Source: JACMLX01 sp040384325 (lineage in GTDB: Bacteria > Gemmatimonadota > Gemmatimonadetes > Gemmatimonadales > Gemmatimonadaceae). Taken from it: a stretch of 64,000 bases of DNA. Below, in pieces: positions 16,325-24,497 of the stretch (position 1 is the stretch's first letter; every line of letters begins with the position of its first letter). The stretch spans positions 1-64,000 of the forward strand of contig JAZKJL010000006.1 in NCBI GenBank assembly GCA_040384325.1. Reading direction: 5' to 3'. A program made the position numbers and the translations under genes. The notes beneath the pieces are model-generated. The model was not told where the DNA came from and searched no databases. It saw nothing but the letters and a program-made list of their open reading frames with translations.

Positions 16325-17911
16325 ATGCCGTTCAACCGCCGCGACTTCCTCAAGTCGAGCGCCGCCGCCACCGCGCTCGTGATCGCCGCGCCCGACCGCG
16401 CGCTCGCCTCCGGTCGCCTCCCCTCGCGCTGGATCGAGACGGCGTCCGATGAGCTGATGGCCGCCGCGCTCGGCGCCGCCCGCGCCGCTGGTGCCAGCTA
16501 CGCCGACGTCCGCATCGGCCGCTACCGCAGCCAGAACATCGGCACCCGCGAACGGCAGATCACCGGCGTCTCCGACTCCGAGTCGTACGGCATGGGCATC
16601 CGGACCATCGTCAACGGCGCGTGGGGCTTCGCCGCCACCAGCGTGATGACGCCGGACGGCGTGGCCAAGGTGGCACGCGAGGCCGCTCGGCTGGCGCGCG
16701 CCGCCAGCTCGGTGCAGAAGCGCAAGATCGAGCTCGCGCCGGCGCCGGTGGTGAAGGGCACCTGGGCCACGCCGGTGAAGCGCGATCCGCTCGAGGTGCC
16801 GATCGAGGACAAGGCCGCGATGCTCTTCGCCGCCAATGAGGCCGCGCTCAAGGTGCCGGGCATCCGCTTCGTGAATTCCGGGCTGCAGCTGCTGCGCGAG
16901 ATCAAGATGTACGCGAATTCCGAAGGCTCGCAGACGACGCAGACCTTCATCCGCGTCGGCCCGTCGTTCTCGGCCACCGCGGTTGGCAACGGCGGCTTCC
17001 AGCAGTACGGCGAGGAGCTGGCACCGCGTGGCGAAGGCTGGGAATACGTCGAGTCGCTGAACATGCCGGGCAATGCCGCGAAGTGGGCGGCGCTGGCGGT
17101 CGAGAAGCTCGGCGCCCGCTCCGTGGAACCGGGCCGCTACGATCTCATCATCACGCCCGAGAACCTCTGGCTCACCATCCACGAGTCGATCGGGCATCCC
17201 ACCGAACTCGATCGTGCGCTCGGCTACGAGGCGAACTTCGCCGGCACCTCGTTCATCGCACCGCCCGAAGCACAGATCGGGAAGCTCAAGTACGGCCGGC
17301 CACTGATGACGATCCAGGGTGATCGCACGCAGGAAGGCTCGCTGGCCCGCTGCGCCTGGGACGATGAAGGCGTGGCGGCGGATTCGTGGAAGATCGTCGA
17401 CAAGGGGATCTTCAAGGACTACCAGACCACGCGCGAGCAGGCGGCGTCGATCGCCAAGCTCACGGGCGTCAATCGTTCACACGGCTGCTCGTTCGCCGAC
17501 GGCTGGGACTCGGTGCAGTTCCAGCGGATGCCGAACATCTCGCTGATGCCGGCCGAGCAGAACATCTCGCTCAACGACATCATCGCAGCCACCGATCGCG
17601 GCATCGTGATCAAGAACCGCGGCTCGTGGTCGATCGATCACCAGCGCTACAACTTCCAGTTCTCCGCCCAGGCCTACTACGAAGTGCGCGGCGGCAAGAT
17701 CACCGGCATGCTGAAGGACGTGGCCTACCAGTCCACCACGCCGGTGTTCTGGAACTCGATGGACATGATCGGCGGCAAGGATTCGTATTACCTCGGCGGC
17801 TCCTTCGGCGATGGCAAGGGTCAGCCGTCGCAGTCGAACTCCGTCAGTCATGGCTGCCCGCCCGCCCGCTTCCGCGGCGTGAACGTGGTCAACACGGGGA
17901 GGGAAGGCTGA
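16325..17911 (+). CDS. Tat-exported TldD-like metallopeptidase
   Basis: A 528-residue TldD/PmbA-family protein. The N-terminus is a twin-arginine signal (NRRDFLKSS, then a hydrophobic run to ALASG), so it is predicted to be exported folded. The family's zinc motif HExxxH is present as H286-E287-S-I-G-H291, followed by PTELD. The start at 16325 is chosen for the Tat signal. A longer reading has no signal. Cytoplasmic homologues process peptides such as microcin precursors with TldE. The stop overlaps the start of the TldE-like gene by 1 base (TGATG), so the two are coupled. Confidence 0.93.
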   Translation: MPFNRRDFLKSSAAATALVIAAPDRALASGRLPSRWIETASDELMAAALGAARAAGASYADVRIGRYRSQNIGTRERQITGVSDSESYGMGIRTIVNGAWGFAATSVMTPDGVAKVAREAARLARAASSVQKRKIELAPAPVVKGTWATPVKRDPLEVPIEDKAAMLFAANEAALKVPGIRFVNSGLQLLREIKMYANSEGSQTTQTFIRVGPSFSATAVGNGGFQQYGEELAPRGEGWEYVESLNMPGNAAKWAALAVEKLGARSVEPGRYDLIITPENLWLTIHESIGHPTELDRALGYEANFAGTSFIAPPEAQIGKLKYGRPLMTIQGDRTQEGSLARCAWDDEGVAADSWKIVDKGIFKDYQTTREQAASIAKLTGVNRSHGCSFADGWDSVQFQRMPNISLMPAEQNISLNDIIAATDRGIVIKNRGSWSIDHQRYNFQFSAQAYYEVRGGKITGMLKDVAYQSTTPVFWNSMDMIGGKDSYYLGGSFGDGKGQPSQSNSVSHGCPPARFRGVNVVNTGREG

Positions 17912-19320
17912 TGCACACCGCACCGAAGTCGCTGTTCGACGCGCCGCTCGACGGCGAGTACCTCACGCGCGAGCAGGCCAAGGCCCTCGCCGACCGGGTG
18001 CTGGCCTTTGCCAAGGCCGACGAGACACGCGTGAACATCAACAGTGGCTGGGCGGGCAACACCCGCTTCGCCGGCAACGAGATCACCACCAGCGGTGGCA
18101 TCACCAACACCTCGATCACGGTCACGTCCACCATCGGCAAGCGGCGCGCGAGTTCGGAAACGAACATCCTCGACGACGCGAGCCTGAAGCGCACGGTGGA
18201 GAACGCCGAGTCGCTGGCACGGCTCAGTCCCGAGAATCCGGAACTGGTGCCGGAGCTCGGCGCGCAGGAGTACGCGACGGTCAACGGGTATTTCGACTCC
18301 ACCGCCGGCCTCGATCCCGAGAAGCGGGCCGCCGCCGTGAAGAGCGCGATCAACGCCGCCGAGGTCGCAGGCGGTGCCAATGCGAACATCTTCGTCGCTG
18401 GCTTCCTGCAGGCGAACGCCGGCGCCAGTGCCGTCGCCACCAGTCGTGGACTGTTCGCCTATCATCGCGCCAGCAGCGCCAATCTCGGCATCACTGCGCG
18501 GACGCCAGACGGTACGGGGTCCGGCTGGTCGAACGCCGGCGCTCGTGACTGGGCGAAGATCGACGCCGCGGCGCTCGGCCGCACCGCATCGGCCAAGGCT
18601 GCAGCCAGCCGTAACCCGAAGGCGATCGAGCCGGGACTGTACACGGTGGTGCTGGAACCGGCGGCGGTGGCCGACATCATGGGCAGCCTGCTCGGCACCT
18701 TCAATGCGCGCGGCAATGACGAAGGGCGCGGCACCTTCAGCAAGCCGGGTGGTGGCACCAAGCTGGGCGAGAAGATCGCCGACGAGCGCGTGACGATGTA
18801 TTCCGATCCGGCGGATCCCGACCTGCTGGCACAGCCGTTCGCCGGCGATGGTACGCCGGTGCGCCGCGTGACCTACATCGAGAACGGCATCCTGAAGGAG
18901 TTCGCCTACGACCGGTTCTGGGCGCAGAAGCAGGGCAAGACGGCGACCGGCGGTGGTGGGGGAGGCGGTGGTGGCGGTGGGTTCGGTGGTGGTGCGGTGA
19001 AGTTCGTCGGCGGCACCAAGACCACCGAGGAACTGATCGCCAGCACCAAGCGCGGGATCCTGGTCACCCACTTCTTCTACATCCGCCCCCTCGATCCGCG
19101 CACCGTGATGCTCACCGGCCTCACGCGCGACGGCACCTTCCTGATCGAGAATGGCAAGATCACGTCGGCGGTGAAGAATTTCCGGTGGAACGAGAGCCCG
19201 CTGTTCATGCTCGGCAAGATCGAGGAGATCGGTCGCGCCGAGCCGGTGGGCGCGGGTCGGGTGATGCCGTCGCTGAAGGCGAAGGACTTCAACTTCTCGA
19301 GCCTGTCGGACGCGGTGTAG
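17911..19320 (+). CDS. TldE/PmbA-like partner subunit
   Basis: A 469-residue TldD/PmbA-family protein without HExxxH, as expected for the non-catalytic TldE half of the heterodimer. It has the family N-terminus (RVNINSGWAGNTRFAGNEITTSGG) and the C-terminal end (RGILVTHFFYIRPLDPRTVMLTGLTRDGTFLIENGKI-type block). It shows no signal peptide although its partner has a Tat signal. A glycine-only run near residues 347-360 is an unusual insertion. It is translated from ATG 17911 overlapping the TldD stop. Confidence 0.92.
   Translation: MHTAPKSLFDAPLDGEYLTREQAKALADRVLAFAKADETRVNINSGWAGNTRFAGNEITTSGGITNTSITVTSTIGKRRASSETNILDDASLKRTVENAESLARLSPENPELVPELGAQEYATVNGYFDSTAGLDPEKRAAAVKSAINAAEVAGGANANIFVAGFLQANAGASAVATSRGLFAYHRASSANLGITARTPDGTGSGWSNAGARDWAKIDAAALGRTASAKAAASRNPKAIEPGLYTVVLEPAAVADIMGSLLGTFNARGNDEGRGTFSKPGGGTKLGEKIADERVTMYSDPADPDLLAQPFAGDGTPVRRVTYIENGILKEFAYDRFWAQKQGKTATGGGGGGGGGGGFGGGAVKFVGGTKTTEELIASTKRGILVTHFFYIRPLDPRTVMLTGLTRDGTFLIENGKITSAVKNFRWNESPLFMLGKIEEIGRAEPVGAGRVMPSLKAKDFNFSSLSDAV
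18948..19000 (+). repeat. GGT/GGC simple-repeat tract encoding poly-Gly
   Basis: A run of GGN codons (GGCGGTGGTGGGGGAGGC and on) gives eleven consecutive Gly, then FGGG, inside the tldE-like gene. It is a likely slippage site that could vary in length between strains. Confidence 0.8.
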
Positions 19321-19334
19321 ACGGTTCGCCGCGC

Positions 19335-19352
19335 CGGGTGCTTTCGCACCCG
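19335..19352 (+). terminator. Candidate terminator after the TldE-like gene
   Basis: CGGGTGC-TTTC-GCACCCG forms a 7-bp perfect stem 15 bp after the stop, and outer CGCCGCG/GGCGGCG sequence could extend it. No T-run follows. Confidence 0.55.
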
Positions 19353-19401
19353 CGCGTGGCGGCGGTATGTTCGGCGGGAGTCCTGGCCCGGAGCGCCACG
19401 C

Positions 19402-19860
19402 ATGGTCGACCGCCGCACCTTTTTGTCCGTCGCTGGATTTGCCGGCGTCGGCGCCCTGCTGGATGGGCGCCGAAGCCGTGTCGTGCCCGCGCGGGCTGAT
19501 ACGCTGGCGCCGTGTGGTGCGGACCACGCTCGCGCACACGGCCCGGTCAAGCATCCGACACCGCGCCCGGGAATCACCGCGGCCAAGGTGCTCGCCGCCA
19601 GCCAGCTGTCGGCCTGGCCGCACCTGCAGCAACTCTTCGACGGCATCCGCGCCATGCCGGCGATCGCTGACGGCATCCGCTGCAGTTGTGGGTGCGCCGA
19701 ACTGCCCGAGTACTACTCGCTGCTGAGCTGCTTCGAGGAGCCCGCGATGGCGACCATCTGCCCCATCTGCCAGGGTGCAGGAAAGCTCGCCGTTCGGCTC
19801 CATGGCGAGGGACAGACGCTGGCCCAGATCCGCACCGCCGTCGATGCGCAGTTCGGCTGA
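19402..19860 (+). CDS. Tat-exported PCYCGC-like cysteine protein
   Basis: A 152-residue protein with a twin-arginine signal (DRRTFLSVAGFAGVG). The mature C-terminal half carries RCSCGCAELPEYYSLLSCFEE, then TICPICQGAG and a G.TLAQIRTAVDAQFG ending. This matches the layout of the PCYCGC-motif family of exported proteins, with Arg in place of Pro and Ser in place of Tyr. Five Cys in that order suggest metal or heme-related binding, but the family function is unknown. It lies between the TldE-like and DUF2911 genes, same strand. Confidence 0.8.
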   Translation: MVDRRTFLSVAGFAGVGALLDGRRSRVVPARADTLAPCGADHARAHGPVKHPTPRPGITAAKVLAASQLSAWPHLQQLFDGIRAMPAIADGIRCSCGCAELPEYYSLLSCFEEPAMATICPICQGAGKLAVRLHGEGQTLAQIRTAVDAQFG

Positions 19861-19917
19861 GCGGTAGCCACGGCCGGCATCGTCGGCACGGTTCACACTC
19901 CACACGCCACCTGATTC

Positions 19918-20814
19918 ATGCGCCAGCCACGCCGAATTGCCTGCCTCGCCACCGTCGTCGTGTTGCTCCTCGACACCAGCGTCGCCGCAGCCCAGATCCG
20001 CGCCAGTGAAGTGGGCAGCATGACCCAGGTGATCGACGGCACGAAGATCAGCGTCACCTACTCACGGCCCCGCGCGCGAGGCCGCGCGCAGCTCTTCGGG
20101 ACGCGGGTGGCGCACTGGGGTGAGGTCTGGACGCCCGGTGCGAACTGGGCGACGGTGCTCGAGGTGAGCAACGACGTCACGCTCAACGGGCAACCGGTGC
20201 CGAAGGGCAAGTATTCGGTCTGGATGGTGCTGCGCGAGAAGGGCGACTGGACCACGGTGCTCGACCCGAACTCGCGCATCTTCCACATGGACCCGCCGGA
20301 TTCGAATGCGAAGCAGATTCGCATCAGCACGCCGGTGGACCAGGCGCCGATGTTGGACGTGCTCACCTGGTCGATGCCGGAACTGACCGCGAATGGCGGC
20401 ACGCTCGCGATGCAGTGGGGCACCACGCGCGCAACGCTCAAGGTGGCGGTGAAGCCGTCGCTCGAGGTGACGATGCCGGAGGCCGAGGCGCAGGCGTATG
20501 TCGGCCGGTACGAATATCGGGAAGCGAAACCGGCGTCGGGGTCCACCGGCATCAGTTCACTCATCGTGACGTACGAGAACCGGACGCTGAAAGGGCGCTG
20601 GGATCCGAACGACGACTACATGCAGACGTTCGCGATGATCCGCGTTGGCCCGGACATCTTCGCACCGGGCCTCTACGATCGCTCCGGTGCGATCTATGAG
20701 GTGATGCGCCCCGACATGATGTTCACATTCCGGCGTGTGGACGGGAAGCCGGCCGGATTCACCGTGCGCCTGGACGACGACTCGCTGTACGGCACGGGGA
20801 CGCGGAAGCCATAG
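19918..20814 (+). CDS. DUF2911 domain secreted protein
   Basis: A 298-residue protein with a Sec signal ending VAAAQ. Residues 30-180 match DUF2911: ISVTYSRPRARGR, LFG..V..GEVWTPGANWAT, NGQPVPKGKYSVWM and DWTTVLDP. The roughly 110-residue C-terminal part (YVGRYEYREA.., LKGRWDPNDDYMQTF) looks like a beta-rich extension common in these proteins. Function is unknown. It is placed between two exported protein genes on the same strand. Confidence 0.88.
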   Translation: MRQPRRIACLATVVVLLLDTSVAAAQIRASEVGSMTQVIDGTKISVTYSRPRARGRAQLFGTRVAHWGEVWTPGANWATVLEVSNDVTLNGQPVPKGKYSVWMVLREKGDWTTVLDPNSRIFHMDPPDSNAKQIRISTPVDQAPMLDVLTWSMPELTANGGTLAMQWGTTRATLKVAVKPSLEVTMPEAEAQAYVGRYEYREAKPASGSTGISSLIVTYENRTLKGRWDPNDDYMQTFAMIRVGPDIFAPGLYDRSGAIYEVMRPDMMFTFRRVDGKPAGFTVRLDDDSLYGTGTRKP

Positions 20815-20958
20815 GTGGTGAAGTTGGGTGCGGCGACTCCCTTGTCGAGGCGGCGCACCGGTCGCACGGATTGCCGCCACGCCGTCGTCGCGACAGGATT
20901 GTACACCGGGGCAGGGCACCGCCCCGCTCGCGCCTTCGGCACCCACGCGACGACACAC

Positions 20959-23307
20959 ATGACGGCACGCCTCACGTTGGCTCCTTCCCGTCCGGCGCTC
21001 GGCGCCACGTCGTCGCATCGCCACCGGCACGCTGTGCTGATCCCGCTGGCGCTGATCCTGATCGCGGGCTGCGACGCCACGGGTGGCGGTGTGGAGGCCG
21101 CACCGGCCGCCGACGGGAGCCGATCCACCGTCGCGGCCACCGGCGTCGCCAGTCCCGCGGCGTTTCCCGTCGGCACGCATGCCGACACGCTGCACGGCGT
21201 GATCCTCCCCGACCCGTACCGCGGGCTCGAGGACACGACGTCGCCAGCGGGACGTGCGTGGGTCGAGACACAGGCGACGTACGCCAACCAAGTCCTCTCG
21301 CGCGGCAGACACCTCGACTCGCTCGCGGCCATGTACGCCGCGGCACTGCGCGACGCGCCGACGTTGGGTCGTGTGCGCGAGACGCCGCTCGGACTGGTGC
21401 TCACGCGCTGGCTCGGCGACAACCCGTCGCTGTTCACGATCGCTCCCGGCGCGCGCACGGAGCGCCTCCTGCGTGCGACGGACGATTCGCTCGCCGGTGG
21501 TGGCGACCTCCGTGCGTTCGTTCCGTCGAGCGATGGTCGCCTGCTCGCCCTCGGTACCACGGCGGGTGGCGACGCGGGGGCCGCCATCTCGCTTCTCGAT
21601 GCGACCACCGGCGCCCTGCTTGCGGATCGGATCCCCGACTTGCTCACCACGACCAGCGGGACACGGTACGAAGTGAGTTGGCTTCCGCGCGAGGCCGCGC
21701 AGCCGCAAGCGTTCTTCTATCCGCGACTGTGGCCCGCCGGTCGGTCGGTCGCGCCTGCGGAGCGACTGGCGCGTGGACGACAGTTCCTGCATCGCATCGG
21801 CCGTCCGCAATCATCGGATGTCGCGATCTTCGGCTTCGGCGTGACACCGGCGGTGCCAGTCGCTCCGGAAGACCTGGCCACGCGGGTGCTCACCGTGCCC
21901 GGATCGCGATGGCTGGTCGGAAGCATATTTCGATCGAAGCGGAACGGCAGCGATCATTACGCGGCGCGTCGCACGCCGGGCGACTCCACCGTGCCGGCGT
22001 GGGTGCCACTGGCGACACTCGCGGAGCGTTTGAGCACGCCGCAACTACTCGGCGACACCGCCTACGCGCTCGCACGTCGTGACGCCGACCGCGGACGTAT
22101 CCTGCGGCGCGTCCTCGGTGACGGACCGTCACCGACGAGCGGGTGGGAAACGGTCATCGCCGAGCGGCGCGGGGTGATCACGGCATTCTCGGTGCAGGCG
22201 GATGCGATCTACTTCACCGAACGGGTGGCCGGCGCGGTGCAGCTGCGCGCTCGTGCCCACGGCGACACCAGCGTGCGTACCGTCGCGCTGCCCTTCACGG
22301 GGACGCTGCTCATCGCCCCGCGTGCATCGACGATGCGTGGCGTCCTGGTGTCGGTGGAATCGTGGGCCACACCACCGCGCTGGTTCCGTGTGATGCAGGG
22401 TGGCACGATGGTGGAGCCGGTCGCGATCGAGGATGGTGGGAGCGGTACGGTGCCGACGACGCTGGTGAGCGACCGGCTCGAGGCGCCGTCGCGCGATGGC
22501 ACGCTGGTGCCGGTCTCGATCGTGTACGACTCGGCCGCGCTCACGTCGCGGCGCCTCGATGGCACGGCACCGCTCCTGATCGAGGCCTATGGTGGCTTCG
22601 GACAGAGCACTGATCCGGTGTTCGATCCGTATGTGCGCGCCTGGACCGCGCTCGGCGGCGTCTACGCGTACGCCCACGTGCGCGGCGGTGGTGAACTGGG
22701 TGACGCGTGGCACCTCGCTGCCACGCGCGAAAAGAAGCAGCGATCGGTGGACGACATGATCGGTGCCGTCGAGGCGCTGATCGCGCGCCGGTACACCGCC
22801 GCCGGACGGGTGGCGATCCAGGGTATCTCGTTCGGCGCCATCATCGCCGGGCTGGCGCCGCTGCAGCGACCGGACCTCTTCGGCGCGGCGCTCTACGACG
22901 TCGGCGGTCCCGACGAGATTCGCGCGGCCGCGCTCGATCCGTCGGCGGCGCGCAACATCGCCGAGATCGGCGATGTGGACACGCCGGGCGGGATCATGTC
23001 GCTGCGGGCGGCGTCGCCGTATCACGTGGTGCCTGCCCGCGAGAGGCTGCCCGCGATGCTGTTTCACAGCGCCAACGACGACTACAACTTCGGCACCGAG
23101 ATGCTGGTCGCGAAGCACGTGGCGCGATTGCAGGCCGCGAACGCCGGCGACCGTCCGGTGGTCTGGGTGCGCACGTCGGGTGGACATCGCTGGTTGGCGA
23201 GCATCTCGCCGGAGTACGCGGCACGGGTCGCGTCGTTCCTGCTGTGGCAGTCGGGGGATGCGCGATACCAGCCGCAGCCGGCGATTCCCGCAAGCGCGGG
23301 CAAGTGA
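20959..23307 (+). CDS. Prolyl oligopeptidase family (S9) lipoprotein
   Basis: A 782-residue two-domain peptidase. The start at 20959 is chosen because it gives a signal peptide with lipobox LIAGC. A beta-propeller N-terminal domain (about 60-480) follows, beginning with DPYRGLEDTTSPAGRAWVETQ, typical of prolyl oligopeptidases. The alpha/beta-hydrolase domain has the likely nucleophile S624 in QGISFGA, acid D707 or D708 in ANDDYNF, and H743 in SGGHRW. The usual GGSNGG elbow is replaced by GISFGA, so substrate range may differ. It would cleave short peptides at the envelope. Confidence 0.9.
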   Translation: MTARLTLAPSRPALGATSSHRHRHAVLIPLALILIAGCDATGGGVEAAPAADGSRSTVAATGVASPAAFPVGTHADTLHGVILPDPYRGLEDTTSPAGRAWVETQATYANQVLSRGRHLDSLAAMYAAALRDAPTLGRVRETPLGLVLTRWLGDNPSLFTIAPGARTERLLRATDDSLAGGGDLRAFVPSSDGRLLALGTTAGGDAGAAISLLDATTGALLADRIPDLLTTTSGTRYEVSWLPREAAQPQAFFYPRLWPAGRSVAPAERLARGRQFLHRIGRPQSSDVAIFGFGVTPAVPVAPEDLATRVLTVPGSRWLVGSIFRSKRNGSDHYAARRTPGDSTVPAWVPLATLAERLSTPQLLGDTAYALARRDADRGRILRRVLGDGPSPTSGWETVIAERRGVITAFSVQADAIYFTERVAGAVQLRARAHGDTSVRTVALPFTGTLLIAPRASTMRGVLVSVESWATPPRWFRVMQGGTMVEPVAIEDGGSGTVPTTLVSDRLEAPSRDGTLVPVSIVYDSAALTSRRLDGTAPLLIEAYGGFGQSTDPVFDPYVRAWTALGGVYAYAHVRGGGELGDAWHLAATREKKQRSVDDMIGAVEALIARRYTAAGRVAIQGISFGAIIAGLAPLQRPDLFGAALYDVGGPDEIRAAALDPSAARNIAEIGDVDTPGGIMSLRAASPYHVVPARERLPAMLFHSANDDYNFGTEMLVAKHVARLQAANAGDRPVVWVRTSGGHRWLASISPEYAARVASFLLWQSGDARYQPQPAIPASAGK

Positions 23308-23327
23308 CATGACGAAGGGCCCATTGA

Positions 23328-23356
23328 CAGTGAACTGACATGATGTCAGTTTACTG
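23328..23356. promoter_or_regulatory. 29-bp palindromic operator for the TetR-type regulator
   Basis: CAGTGAACTGACAT (23328-23341), a central G, and ATGTCAGTTTACTG (23343-23356) form 14-base arms with one mismatch. The site ends 2 bases before the tetR-like start codon and abuts a TTGACA box at 23324-23329. It is therefore well placed for autorepression. Confidence 0.85.
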
Positions 23357-23358
23357 CC

Positions 23359-24003
23359 ATGCAGAGCTCCGCTGTTATTGGGCCGGCTGAACGCCAGCGC
23401 ACCGCAACTCGCCACGGGTTGCTCGATGCTGCGTTGAAGCTGCTGCAAGACTGGCCGGATCGCGCGCTCACCCACGAGTCCGTGGCTCAACTGGCGGGGG
23501 TCGCTGCCCGCACTGCCTACCGCCACTTCCCGTCCCAGTCGGACCTCACGCTGGCGCTCTGGGAGCGCATCCGCGACACCACCGGCACACGGTGGCCCGA
23601 GGCCGAGTCGGAGATCCTCCCGTCGCTCCGGCGCACCTTCGACCAGTTCGAGGGCCACGCAACGCTGACGCGCGCCGCCATTGCCGCCGCTGGGAATACG
23701 GGTCATCCCGTGCACGGCTCGGCCGAAGGGCGTGCAGCGTTCCGGCGCAGCCTGGCCGACCTGCTGTCGGCACTCCCGGCGGCGGACGGCGATCAGCTCG
23801 TGGGCGCCTGCCTCGCGATCTACAGCGCGCCGTTCTGGCAGATGCTGCGCGAGCGGGGTCAGCTCTCCGCCACCGACGCCAGTGAGGCCGCGGTCGGCGC
23901 GATGCACGCGCTCCTCGATCAGGCGCACCGCCGCGCCGATGATCATTTCCCCACACAACCGAGACGCCCGCATGTCGAGTCAGATCGCCACCCCGAGCGC
24001 TGA
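23359..24003 (+). CDS. TetR family transcriptional regulator
   Basis: A 214-residue regulator. The N-terminal HTH reads ALTHESVAQLAGVAARTAYRHFPSQSDLTLALWERI, the classical TetR recognition region, with a helical ligand domain after it. The adjacent palindrome almost certainly is its own operator. It overlaps the downstream cupin gene by 32 bp, so both are co-transcribed and probably repressed together. The inducer is unknown. Confidence 0.92.
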   Translation: MQSSAVIGPAERQRTATRHGLLDAALKLLQDWPDRALTHESVAQLAGVAARTAYRHFPSQSDLTLALWERIRDTTGTRWPEAESEILPSLRRTFDQFEGHATLTRAAIAAAGNTGHPVHGSAEGRAAFRRSLADLLSALPAADGDQLVGACLAIYSAPFWQMLRERGQLSATDASEAAVGAMHALLDQAHRRADDHFPTQPRRPHVESDRHPER

Positions 24004-24478
24004 GGTCCAGCGCAGCTTCACCCTCTCCGCGGACGAGGGGCGCACGCCGGCGCCGCTCGACATCGTGGGCGAGACGACGCTGGTGAAGGTGGCATCAGCC
24101 GATGCCGATGGCCGGCTCGCAGCCTTCCACCTCGTGGCCCCGCCGATGTCGGGACCACCGCGGCATGTCCACACGCGTGAGGACGAATGGTTCTACGTGC
24201 TCGAGGGCACGCTGGTGTTCGAGCTCGATGGAGAGCGCCAGACGGTGGGCCCCGACGGGTCGGTGTGGCTCAAGCGCGGTGTGGTGCACGCGTACCAGAA
24301 CTTCACCGACCGTGACGCGCGCCTCCTGATCGTGACCACACCGGGCGGCTTCAATGACTTCTTCGTCGAGCTGTCCGCAGCCGCGCCCGCCGACGGTGGA
24401 ATGCCCGATCGTGCGATCTTCGCGGCGCTGGACGCGAAGTACGGCATCACCACGCTCGGCCCGCCGATGATGGAGTGA
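23972..24478 (+). CDS. Cupin domain protein
   Basis: A 168-residue single-cupin protein starting inside the end of the TetR gene. The metal-binding motif 1 is GPPRHVHTREDEWFYVLEG, which supplies His, His and Glu. Motif 2 reads GVVHAYQNF. Related proteins include quercetin-dioxygenase-like and isomerase-like cupins, so the substrate cannot be named. Co-transcription with the TetR regulator suggests a small inducible detoxification or metabolite-conversion unit. Confidence 0.88.
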   Translation: MSSQIATPSAEVQRSFTLSADEGRTPAPLDIVGETTLVKVASADADGRLAAFHLVAPPMSGPPRHVHTREDEWFYVLEGTLVFELDGERQTVGPDGSVWLKRGVVHAYQNFTDRDARLLIVTTPGGFNDFFVELSAAAPADGGMPDRAIFAALDAKYGITTLGPPMME

Positions 24479-24497
24479 GGTGCGCGCAGCCGCTCTG

